The position numbers and the translations under genes were made by a program. This document shows positions 43,980-54,468 of a stretch of DNA of 64,000 bases, piece by piece (position 1 is the stretch's first letter; each line of letters begins with the position of its first letter). The notes beneath the pieces were generated by a model. That model ran no database searches. It worked only from the letters and a program-made list of their open reading frames with translations, and was not told where the DNA came from. Origin of the DNA: Isoetes taiwanensis (lineage: Eukaryota > Streptophyta > Lycopodiopsida > Isoetales > Isoetaceae); assembly GCA_021234155.1 (NCBI GenBank), contig JAJEKV010000004.1:29975305-30039304 (forward strand), written 5' to 3'.

Positions 43980-45205
43980 TAAAATATGTTAAGGTCCAAT
44001 GTGGTGGAATATGTTAAGCTCAGTTGCCTAGTCGATGATGCGTCGTGGTGGAGTAGTGATACATAACTTAATAACAATAAAACACCTGGCATGGCAGTCT
44101 GGTACGATCTGGCTTCGAGATTGTGGAAGACAGTAGTAACCCCGAGAGATGGAATGATGAAAAGTGGGGATGGGTATGCAGATGGGTATGCGGCAAGGGA
44201 TGAATCAAGCATCCGAGGCATTCGAATGGGGCCATGCCGTCGGATCTACATGACATCGCATCGGGATGGGCATGGGGTTTGCTGATTCCGAAAGGCCAGA
44301 TTAACCATCTCCAATTTGGCCGTATTAACCACAACCGGAGTGAGATATACGGACTTCTACCGTGAAATCCTCAAGTACCAAATCATCCTACAAAAGGTAG
44401 CATTACAATGGCTAGGTTAACGTAGGACTAACATTCAATTCCAGTCCATTGGCAAGCTCGCTCTATAGAAAGCAACACAGCTTATCCTATGCTATTGATT
44501 TGATAACAAAAACCAAATCAATAGCATTCGCTATGCTTCTTCTTGCACAACAAATGAGCTCTTATAAACAGAACAACACAACACAACACAAAACAAAGGA
44601 AAAAAATAAGAGCTTAAAAAAACAAGGGAAAAAAATAGAAGCTTTTTACATTTATACACTGGCTGCCCTATCCACATAAACAATTTTACAGTTTTCTTTT
44701 GTTAGACAATTGCCCTATCTATGTAAACAATCTTAGATTTTTTTGCCGTTGACAGTTGGCAAAGCATTTGAAACCCCAAATGAAACTCTTCGGTCTACCC
44801 AGAGGCTTTAGCGAAAACATTGACAAATGCACTACGTGGATTATCTTCCCACATCAAAGGGCAAATGTGACTTGTCTGACGATAAAAACACGTCGCACAA
44901 CTTTTTGAAAACGAATACGTAATGAATGCAATTTCACCTGTTAGTTGCTAAGCCGATTGCCTTGCAAAACACAACAAAAACTTGAATGCAAATTTCAATG
45001 CAGAAATATAACTTGAGAGTCCAGCTTCTACACAATCAAATCAATTCTAATGTCATAATGCCATGATCACACCTTTTCTCTTCACCTCCACACAGAGATC
45101 CCATTAACAAGGAAGTACATGCAAATATAATACACTGGATGGATAAAGAAATAGTCATGAATTTTACATGGTATCAACAGAACCAGATGACACATAAAAA
45201 TGACT
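43980..45205. other. intergenic / 3' flank of SF3B1
   Basis: No gene recognised. The last several hundred bases before 45,206 would contain the SF3B1 3' UTR on the - strand. I could not fix its polyadenylation site. Confidence 0.45.
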
Positions 45206-48200
45206 TCAAATGAATATCTGAAGCTCTGGCCTGCTATATGCTATGGTTCCATCAACTTCTAATACAGGATAACTAGCAACTAACCCATCTTGGGATCCAA
45301 TATACAAAGAGTTGTAAATCTTCCAATAAACTTCTCTTACCTTTCTTGCCGGATGAAAGAGCCCTTGCAAGCAGTAACTCAAGATTATGGAAGGGCCCAA
45401 TGCTACTCGCATCCCCTCTATTGCCTCCATAACTGCATTGATGACATGTGGGGATGTTTCAAATATGTTGGGCCATACATAATTGAGCAGGTGAACTAAT
45501 GCATCTTCACAGCCCAGATCTGCTACTCCTAGGGCCATGTGCTTCACTGCTGATGCTGCTGTCTGTCTGTGCACAAGATCACGGTCCATCAAAGCATCCT
45601 CAAGGAGGGGCGTAACAGCATAGATGTAATCTTTTCCCATTTCGCCAATGTACTCAAATAGAAAAGACAACGATTTTAGTACACCATTTTGGACATTCAA
45701 CTCAGGTACACGATATTCATTCATAAGGGCTGGAAGTACTGTAAACGGTAAGCAAGTTTCAGCAACAATTGCAATGGCAACTGTTGTGCATACACGATTC
45801 TGACGTTCTTGAACTTTCAGATTGTTCAACAAGGTGGCCAAAACATCCTGTGGCCCAATTGCTTTTGCAATGTAACCAAAAGTGTTCACAGTTGCTCTTC
45901 TGATGCCCTTTCTGTGTGCCTTCAGCATCTCAAGAAGCTCAAAACATATCCTCATCCACTCTCGAGCTGGCACAAATTCTGCTCCACGATCAGCAATCCT
46001 TCCAACCAAATCGATGCAATTTTCCTGCACTTTTCATGCCTATTTTTCAGAATTGGAGTCAGACGAGGAAGCAAGTCCTTGATTGGAGGTGTCATCTTTG
46101 TCATACCAATGACATTTACTATTGCCTTCAATGCCCCCAAAATAGAACCTAACACCTCTCGATACTCTTCACCTAAATATTCATAAAGGACAACTCCCAG
46201 ATGACCCATCAACTGCTCTTCATGACACTGCTTCATGACCACTGCAATCGCGAGCAATCAGATCTGCTGCCTGCTGCCGCTGACCTTAGCACTCTTATTA
46301 TTTAACTGCCACTTTATTGTACCACATATCTGAGGCAAGTATGGCTTCACACGCTGGCCCAAAGCATTGACAACAGTTCCAAACCCATTAAGCATCACAT
46401 TTGCATCATCACTTGTTTGCTCTTGGAATGCATACAAAATACCATCAATCAAAAGCTCCTCTAAACGAGCATCAATATCAGAAGAACCCAAATTCTGCAC
46501 GACTTTCTCTATGGTCTCCATTACCATTCGCCTATAGGGCTCACTTTCATCTTTCAGATCTTCAACTACTTTCGTCCAACAATATCTGCAACACCAACCT
46601 TGTTGGCTATCTCAACAGTTGTATCAACCAGCTGTCGATAATTCCCTGCGATCCAATGCCATCCCGTGCACAAAAAGTTACGGAAAAACTCTGGAAGAAT
46701 TTCTGTACGAATATATTCAGCTTCCACTCCTTCTGTGCTCACACATTGCTTCACCACTTTCAACACTATCTTTTTCATTTCCTCATCTGGGGACTGGAAT
46801 TCTCTAATCAGTATTACCATCACCTCCTTGGTATAATAGTTTGCATATAATGCATCCATCAAAGGAATAATAAATCCAATTGCCTTGAGAAAGGCAGCCA
46901 ATACTTTACCACGATGAGATCGAATACCTCTCCAAAGCGGCTTTAAAACAGAGTCAAAACTTTCAATACCATAAGGAGCAGCTGCCTCGGCTAAAGCTGC
47001 CAGAGATAATGCGGTAATAGTTCTGACCTTCTGATTATCATCACTAAGACCATGTTCAATAATTTCAACGAGCGATTTAAGGTGTGGTAGAACAGCACAG
47101 CCCATAAGTATTGCAATTCGCTGTACAATCTTAATACCTGTATGCCTTGCCTGCCAGGATTTTTTACTTTGACAGACTGCTTTCAGAAAGGGCAGAAGGG
47201 CTGGAATTCCAAGTGCAGAGGCTACAACACTGAATGCTCTTGCAGTTGTGTTCCTTACGTACTCATCAATATTATCGATATCTGGCCTCATAGCTGCAAT
47301 CATTGTAGCAAGACCTGCTGCCTTGCTCAGATTTGAAATTATTTCTTTTCCCTCAACTCGAGCATAATAGTCCTCATCAATAAGTAAAGGTTCAATGACG
47401 ACAAGAATCTTGTGCACAAATGGCCTGACCAATTCATCTAACTTGTATAAAACTCTGTCAATAACCTTCACCAGCAAATGGCGCTCTTGATCTTCAAGAG
47501 TTGGAGACATCAGCAACGGCAAAATCTGGTTAAACAGCGGACCCGCTCCAAACTCACGAGCCTTATCAGTTAACTGCCTCAGGGCTGTCTTCCTTTGAGG
47601 AGGTGTACCATTCTTTACTTTCAAAAGAAGCTTCATAATTTTCCGATCCTTGCTTTCTTCTGGAGTCATTTCTTCCTCTTCTTTTTCAGTTAAGAGTGCA
47701 CCAAAGTACTGATAATCCTCTGGCTTCATAAATGGCAGTCCTCCAGCAAGTTCCTTAGGCACATCAAATTGCTGTGTTCTGTCCTCCTCAGGAATTGCAT
47801 AAAGCGGTGTTCCCATTAGTGGCGTGGGAGTTGCAAGTAACTTTCGAGCAGGAGTCCTTATTGGCACGTATGAAGCAGGGGCTTCCAATACCTGGTATCC
47901 TTCCTTGGGGAACATGGCATCTAGCTCTTCATCTGACAAAGGACGATTACGTTCTTCAATATCCTTTTCCCATCTCATCATATTATACTGCTCTGGAGTC
48001 ATGGGTGCTCGGAGAGCAATCTGGCCAGGAGTTGGGGTTGCAAGTTCTATACCACCCATAGGGGTAACTCCAGGAGTGAAAGAAGAAGGTGTTGCTCCAG
48101 GCATTGGTGTCGCACTTCCCATCGTGGCTGGTGTCTCATCCCAGCGAGACCTCTGTTTCTTTGGGGTGGGTGTTGCAAGGCCAGGGACTTTTGGAGTGCT

Positions 48201-49040
48201 GTCCCATGCCATTCCTGCAGGGGTAGCCCCTGGTGTAACACCTCCTAGTGGAGTTGCATCTGAATCTTGAAGACGGCCAGGAGTTGGTGTTTCATCCCAC
48301 CTGTTTCGCCTCGATATTACAGGTGTAGCTTCTATTCCTGCTCGACCAGGCGTTGGCGTTCCATCCCACCTGTTGGCACCAGGGGTTGCATCTGGGACAT
48401 CCCATTCAGAAGTGGTTTTTGCTTTCTTAACTACCTCTTCCTTCTCTCTCTCTTTCTCCTTCTCAGCAGACTGAGAATCCCATCTGTTTCTTCTCTTCAA
48501 ATTTGCACTTGCATCCTTCCCATCTGCAGCCGCCTCTTTGGCTTTCTCAGCTTCTTCCTGCTTCTTTTTAGCAATAGCCCTGAGGGTTTCTTCCTTCTCT
48601 CGTCTTAATTTTTCTTCCTTCATAACATCCGCATACGTCCTAACAGAAGCATCAGGGGTCTTATCTCCCATGGCGAAAGCATCGTTTCTGTCTGGAGAGA
48701 TAATTCTTTTTAGACGCTGTTTCCTGTATTCATCCTCCCTGTCGGTAATTTTCTGAGGCTTTCTGAACCCATAATCCTCCTCAACGTCTCCACCAGGCAT
48801 CTCTGATAACAAAGATTTTGGAGCCGTGTAAGACTGAAGTTTCCTAACAACCTCTCGCTCTGTTGCATCCTGCTCCTCTTCTTCTTCCGTCACCGGAATA
48901 GATTTCACATATTCTGACCTATCACCGCCATATAAATCTCGATCAAAACTCAGGGATGTGAATGTCAAGGCAGCAAGTTCCTGCTCCTTCTTCTTCCGGT
49001 CTTCCTGAACTTTAGCGATTTCGCTATCCAGCACCTCCAT
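45206..49040 (-). CDS. SF3B1: Splicing factor 3B subunit 1 (U2 snRNP SF3b155), intronless, with clustered indels
   Basis: The encoded protein (about 1,278 residues, matching the plant length) is the SF3b scaffold that holds the branch-site duplex in the U2 snRNP, in the nucleus. It starts [20 protein letters not shown]. The N-terminal third has several RWD/TPGR motifs ([34 protein letters not shown]), which are U2AF-ligand and phosphorylation motifs. The rest is the HEAT-repeat superhelix, including [11 protein letters not shown], the segment equivalent to the human K700 region. It ends RPELQIFI. There are no introns. The frame is broken at 46,564-46,574 (+2) and about 46,030 (-1). Compensating pairs lie at 46,644/46,670 and 46,249/46,280. 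All sit within 660 bp and flanking coding is intact, so an assembly error or very recent damage are both possible. Confidence 0.93.
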
Positions 49041-49297
49041 GGTCTCTCAGAATAAGTAAGTACAATATTGTTAAACCCTATTACAAACCGAACCAGATTG
49101 AAAGATCATAAACACCTAATTAAAAGCAAGAAAGTTAAGATCTTGCGAACCTGGAGGTGATGCTTCAGATTCTAACAAATTTGAAGGCGATAGAGGTAGC
49201 AAAGAAGCCAAGCGCCTCCTTCGACGCCGGAGAGCAAGAAAGAGCCAAAACCGCCCTTCAAGGTTTCTTCGGCAATTGCAATTGTATTCATGGCCTT
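49041..49297 (-). promoter_or_regulatory. SF3B1 5' flank
   Basis: Upstream region between the start codon and the MITE. It includes a purine-rich stretch (GCAAAGAAGCCAAGCGCC on the + strand). No clear TATA box on the - strand. A 5' UTR intron is conceivable (CAG/GT at about 49,152 on the - strand) but unproven. Confidence 0.35.
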
Positions 49298-49300
49298 TTA

Positions 49301-49857
49301 GGCCCTTTTTCCAAATACGGATGTCTTATATTTATCAAGATATTATTGGGCCACGTAAGCATAAAAGACACGTTAGTTTTTCCATTGGAACTTTTAAGAC
49401 ATGTCCTAAAGAGAGGCCGTACAGATCTGGAGTACAGTTTGACCACGGAAGAATCAGGTTTTAGCAAGACCTTTGTCCTTTTCAAAATAGATCCAGTAGG
49501 ATTTTCGCATCTTCGAGTGTAAAGGAAATGAAAATGCATCGATAGAGCTTGATCAAGAACAAGACATCCGTCCGATATTTTTTAGAATCAGTTCCAAGTC
49601 TTGAGTTCTGCTTTTTGCTGCTTCAAAATCTAAGGGGTAAGCAGAAAGCTCTTCCCGTAAAATTGCAGAAGAAGCAGAATGTAAAAACCCATTATAAGAC
49701 ATGTCTCATATTCATAGGATATGTCTTATATTTGAGTAATAGAAAATTGATCTTTTACGACGTGTCTTATGTATGACATGGAGCTTACATGGAGCTCAAA
49801 ACGGTGTCTTATAAAAATGTGACAGCCATAAAATAAGACTGTTGTGGAAAAAGGGCC
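49301..49857. mobile_element. MITE with TTA target duplication (PIF/Harbinger, Tourist-like)
   Basis: The 557-bp element starts GGCCCTTTTTCCAA and ends with its inverted copy TGGAAAAAGGGCC, flanked by TTA on both sides (49,298-49,300 and 49,858-49,860). Just inside the ends and in the middle, a TGTCTTAT motif recurs in both orientations at least six times, as subterminal transposase-binding repeats often do. It has no coding capacity. Confidence 0.8.
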
Positions 49858-49922
49858 TTAGGGCTAGATTGGACATCGACTTTAGGCCCAGATTCCATTA
49901 CGAACCTGTCACTTATGTTTTT

Positions 49923-50456
49923 GGGTTGCCCGAAGGGAATCCCTTTGCACGGTTGTGAGGAATGATGAATATGCCATCAATATCTGCATTGTATGGCCGA
50001 GATAGTTGCATGGGATGGAATATAGAAAGAATATGCACAGGCAACGGTCAGAGATAAGCAGAGCAACCAAAACGCAATACTTTCTAAACCAAGCTCTATG
50101 GAGTCTGAGTGCTACTATCAGACTGCATGCAAGGGAAAGAGCACATGCAATGAAGCAGGAAGCATGCAGAGGATGGGCAAAAGAATCAATATTGTTAATT
50201 TGGAATTTTCCGGTCTGGAGAAAAACTTTTTTGGATTTATTTTTAGGTGATTTCTCTAAGGTTTTGGGGCTTTTGGCCGGCCGGTTAAAAAAACCGATAG
50301 TCCATTTAAAATGTTTTTGGGGTGGGGTGTCCTCTTTTTTCCGGCCGCCGGTAACGCCGGTAACACTCCATTTTCCGGCCGAAAGCGTGATTTTGGAACC
50401 GGAAACTTTGTAACCCCCTTTTTTTTCACTTTTTTGGGTTGCCCGTAGGGCAACCC
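49923..50456. repeat. two related hairpins GGGTTGCCC...GGGCAACCC
   Basis: Perfect hairpin GGGTTGCCC GTA GGGCAACCC at 50,436-50,456. An imperfect relative, GGGTTGCCC GAA GGGAATCCC, lies at 49,923-49,943. The 490 bp between them are non-coding and include GC-rich CCGGCC words. They could mark the ends of an unrecognised element. Confidence 0.7.
50194..50285 (+). repeat. dispersed repeat shared with 55,318-55,405
   Basis: Both contain GTTAATTTGGxATTTTCCGG, then ...TTTTTGGAxTTATTT, then GATTTCxCTAAGGTT. Direct orientation, about 5.1 kb apart, flanking the SAPS gene exons. No coding content. Confidence 0.75.
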
Positions 50457-51002
50457 TTGGGGAGTATGGGGCAATACGGATAAAGGGCCGCGATTGAAGA
50501 ATGTTGTAGCATATTCGTCATCGACGGCTGTGGACTTTTGGGATTTGAGGGACCCCTCGATACACTTAAACGGCGTGGATTTTAGACGAGCTTGGCGGAG
50601 GGTGGGGATGTGGTCGGCAGATCTCTCGGGTCCAAGCCCGTCGGCCGCTGATGTCTGTACCAGGGACGGATTTCGGGTAAGCTGCTATGGAGTTTAGGGT
50701 TGAGAATCAAGCATTGGACAAAAGATCTCTACAAAGCTGGATACCATACAGGTTCAGGAAAGCTTTTTGGCTCTGGGCTCTGTGATGGGCCGGTCCTCAG
50801 GTGGATTTTCGACGTCATTGCTGTTGCATAGGGATCATTGAGCTTTGGTGTTTCCAGTTCTGCGAATGAGCTTTTCCTACAGGTTTTAGTAAAGTGAACC
50901 ATAAAGGGTTTTCTTCAGGCAAGCTTCCTGGAATCTCCAAGGTTTCCTCCGAATAAACTTATCACACGGTTTCTCAGCAGTCAGACAAAATACCTAGGCA
51001 AG

Positions 51003-52214
51003 ATGTTTTGGCGTGTGGCTGAGATTTCCATTACTTTCCCAGTAAGCAAATCTGTTTCGTTTGCCATTTTCCGATCACATTAACTGTAAAGTTCATTTTG
51101 TTATCACTCGTTTGAAAACTTGGGTATGCATTTTGTTGGCCGAGATCTATGATTGAAGTTGGCTCATTTTTTTTTTTACGTTATGATGCAAATGAGGAGA
51201 ACAAATAGTGCTAAAAGTTGGCACAATTCTTTGACAATGAGCTGGTGGCTTAGATCTGATATCTTTCAAATCATTGGTATAAGTACAAACGAGGATATGT
51301 GGCATTTGTAGTCTATATAGAGAGTTTTCAATGTAGTTACTATGAATGATTTCTGTGTTTTGTTACTGGAAGTTTATTTTCTGTTTTTACCATGTATGTG
51401 CAATGATTCTGGAGCATACTGAACTGATTTTAGTTGTTTTCCAGGTGGATTCCATTCTTGATAAAGGTGTCTATACACTTGAGGAGCTTTTGGATGAAGA
51501 GCAAATAATTCAAGAGTGTAAAGCCTCAAATAGTCGCCTTATTAACTTGTAAGTAGTTTTTTGTTCAAGAGCCAACTTGTGAATAAGCTTCCAGGGAGGG
51601 CAGGATCTTAAATTATGCTCCAGTCAGACAACACATTATGAAATATCCCCATATGTCTAAGAAAACAAAATATAAAAGACTGTATTTGGTTGAACACCAA
51701 CAATGTCAGCTACCAGGGTATTATTAATCGTAATAGAGGATTTCATGTGTGGCCATTGCAGTTTTAAATTACAAACTACAATTACAGACCCTATAATCAT
51801 TTATGCACATGTGTAATTGTGAGCGTCTTTGGAACTGCTTTCCATGTTAAAATCAGGTTTTTTAAACATAGCATAGAAATGCATTTCATGCAACAAAATC
51901 TGGATGGTTTATACATTATTCAAAGTGGGCGTTTCCATGCATGGCATGGCCGTTGTTTTTATTCGACTGAAATCTTAAATTTGGGATGGGTTTATTATGT
52001 TACTGTTTTTATATTCTTTTGCCCTGATCTTCCTTGTCAGCATCTAAAAGCTCAAGAAATCCATCATTCCCACTTTTGCGAACTTGCTCGAACTTGCTCA
52101 CAATATAATTGATTTATGGGACTGCAGCTTTCGAGCTAAAGCACAAGTGCAACAAATGATACATTATGTCATTGACGAAGCGCCAGATGGTGCAGACAGC
52201 AAACGGGCTTTCAA
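51003..52214 (+). CDS. SAPS-domain protein (PP6 regulatory subunit), first three coding exons
   Basis: Exon 1 (51,003-51,041) encodes MFWRVAEISITFP and ends at GTAAGC. Exon 2 (51,445-51,548) follows TTTTCCAG and encodes VDSILDKGVYTLEELLDEEQ and on to SRLIN. Exon 3 (52,128-52,214) follows ACTGCAG and encodes FRAKAQVQQMIHYVIDEAPD and on to RAF. Phases agree at both junctions, and all borders are GT-AG. The text matches the start of the SAPS domain (MFWR...ILDK..FTLEELLDE..IIQECK..N..L), the conserved part of SIT4-associated / PP6 regulatory subunits. The next SAPS exon is not visible in the remaining + strand, so the gene either has a very long intron running out of the window or is truncated by transposons. 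Confidence 0.85.
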
Positions 52215-53950
52215 GTAAATTTTTAGTATTTGAGGACATTCCAGTCACCTTTAGGCCTTAATGTCACTTAATGCTACAACTAAGGTTTCAGTCAACAACA
52301 AACAAACAATGTTCCAAGGAAAAGGCAATGAAAAGATCAAACATCTGGAAAATTTTGCATTACCTACGCCAGAGATTTGGTACAACTCAACAATTACCAC
52401 CTTCTCATAACAAACCCTTTGCCTTCTTTGACATGATAGTTTGTCTTAATAGTGATGCACTTGTGCCATGACATGGAGAAAACATGGCTCATGTCAACAG
52501 AAATTCATTAAGGTTCTTTGGCCTGAATTAAAGGGCTACTATATTTCCTTTGCTCCTCTGTTTCTCAACGCGAATTCTCTATGGCTATGAAAAGCTTGCA
52601 TGCACAACAAGGCATCTAAAATCACTTAACTGATTATGATGTCTGCCACAATAATAAAAAATAATTAAGAGGATTGTAACATAGTCTCCTCCTAATATCA
52701 GATTACATTTCATGGACAACATATCTTGTCGTATATAATAGTGTAGACCACGAGCACTTTTTATGGATAGAACAACATTGACAATACTTCATCTCTACAG
52801 ACCAACCCAAAAGCCACAACAGAAATATAAATTCTAATTTTTTCATATTCATGAGCCGCCAAACAAAAACAACAGTTGTGCAAAGACAAAAAAACCCACA
52901 GCAAAGTTGGAGGCAATGGCTGCTCGACATGTTTGTTACTTAGAGAAAATAACTGGGGAGCTAATGTTCTGTAAATAACAAACATTCATGTGTGTAACTA
53001 ATGATCTGGTCATATGGAATTTCACCCTTTATTTCCTAGCATCCATGATTACGAAAACAAAAGCATACTATGTTTTCTTTGATCGACACTACAACAACAT
53101 CGATTTTACCACGTGCAAAATTATTGCAATCAATAAAAAAATGACACGTAAGATTGATTCTTGTCACTTATGTAGTGATCACAATGATCACAATGCTGTT
53201 TACTTGTGGATGCATCAATGAATGGGTGTTCCAAACGGGCAACCCATTGATGCGTTAGCATCTTGTTCCTCTCAGCTGTGCGGCCCTTTTAAACCCTAAA
53301 CGTTTTTTAGGCATGGCGATTCTTAAGTCCTCCTCTCGCCGTGATGATTATGGCTTCTCGGAGGACAGCCCTGGATAAAGATGTGGAGGAGGCGATCCAT
53401 GTTTTAAATCAATTTTAGCTCTTCTCTTCAGCGAGATCCAGTTTGCCTGCAGTAGGTTAGACCCAATCTACGGTGGAATCTGCTTCTGCTTGAATATCTG
53501 GCCTTCGAAGGCCACTTGATGTTGGTTCCGGCCATTTGGAAGCAACTGTTCTCCTTCTTTTTGTTCAAGCATATGCAAGATTAGAGGTGCAATGGAATGC
53601 GAGCTGTTTAAAGATCCTGGCAATCGATCTGATCTGAAACTTGAAACTCTGGAGGAAAACTGGTTGGAGGAATTTTGGGACGCCAAGCATTTAGGTGAAA
53701 CCCATTTGTGGTTCTGTTTTCTAAGTTTCTCATTTACCTATACTACAGATTAGAGGTTTAGGAAGCTCTATCTGAGCTGTAGCATTCATTTTGTAACTTT
53801 CAAGCAAAGCGTTTTTTCTCCATAATATACCGTTTTCCTTGCTCATGTATGTCCGAGCAGTGCACACTGATCTTAGATGCTCTGACACACCGCTACATCA
53901 GTTACTCGCATCACCTATGGTAGCGCGACTGGGAGCTTACATCCTGCAGA
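52215..53950. other. presumed intron or intergenic DNA
   Basis: AT-rich with no further SAPS exon. Near 53,313 a short frame MAILKSSSRRDDYGFSEDSP after AAACCCTAAACG resembles a gene start but ends soon after. At 53,590-53,700 the frame GAMECELFKDPGNRSDLKLE has protein-like composition. Neither is recognised. Confidence 0.4.
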
Positions 53951-53999
53951 TTTCGGCCGTCAGACTTGCTCTTCTGGGGCATGGTATTTGAGAGCCTAT

Positions 54000-54182
54000 T
54001 GTTAGGGTTTTTCCTCCCAAGTGGGGGTTTTTTCATCCCGGTAGTAGGGTTCTACTGTACAGTTACATTGTTTGTTTTTGGTGTTGGGGTTTTTGGCTTT
54101 TTTGCCTGTTCTGTGCCGTCTCATAGGCCTCTGGCCTCCGTGGACGTTAAAATAAACTTCCTTCCTTCCTTCCTTCCTTCCT
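54000..54182 (+). mobile_element. LINE 3' end, divergent copy with (CTTC)n tail
   Basis: It contains CTCATAGGCCTCTGGCCTCCGTGGACGTTAAAA, the terminal motif of the LINE family, followed by (CTTC)n at 54,157-54,182. Upstream GGGGGTTTTTTCATCCCGGTAGTAG is a diverged form of the GGGGTTTTTTAATCCxGGxAGTAA block. The 5' limit is approximate. Confidence 0.8.
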
Positions 54183-54384
54183 TTGAGAGGATTGCCCGCC
54201 AAATGAAATACCGTCCAATGATTTCTGAGGTTTTGATTTGGGAGAGGATGCGGCAACACAATCCGCCTGGGATTCATGGCGCCCAGATAGCAAACTGGTA
54301 AAATACTTAACCGAGTGCTTTCCATTGCCAATGGATTGTCATAAAACCTTATTCTTTGATTTTGCATGTACGTTGCCAATACAG

Positions 54385-54468
54385 CTCTTTATTTTCGGCA
54401 AGCAGGTCCCCATTTTCTATCCATATGAGGAGCCTTCACAAACAATCCGGCGTTACTTGGAGACCCTG
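54385..54468 (+). CDS. candidate internal exon of an unrecognised gene
   Basis: 84 bp, open in phase 0, bordered by CCAATACAG on the left and CTG/GTAAGTG on the right, both strong splice consensus sites. It encodes 28 residues beginning LFIFGKQVPIFYPYEEPSQT. The peptide looks conserved in style but I cannot name it. Just upstream, 54,190-54,300 also has protein-like text (IARQMKYRPMISEVLIWERM) ending in a GT. It could belong to the SAPS gene region or to another gene. Confidence 0.35.

Noticed and set aside
45809-46850. + strand open frames opposite SF3B1
   Set aside because: They are antisense shadows of a strongly conserved coding sequence.
47824-48270. 148-codon + strand frame
   Set aside because: It is antisense to the RWD/TPGR-rich part of SF3B1.
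50436-50456. Helitron 3' terminus
   Set aside because: There is a hairpin but no CTRR following it and no TC start at a suitable distance.
53090-53115. CACTA transposon end (CACTACAACAACATC)
   Set aside because: There is no matching inverted end or 3-bp duplication, and no subterminal repeats.
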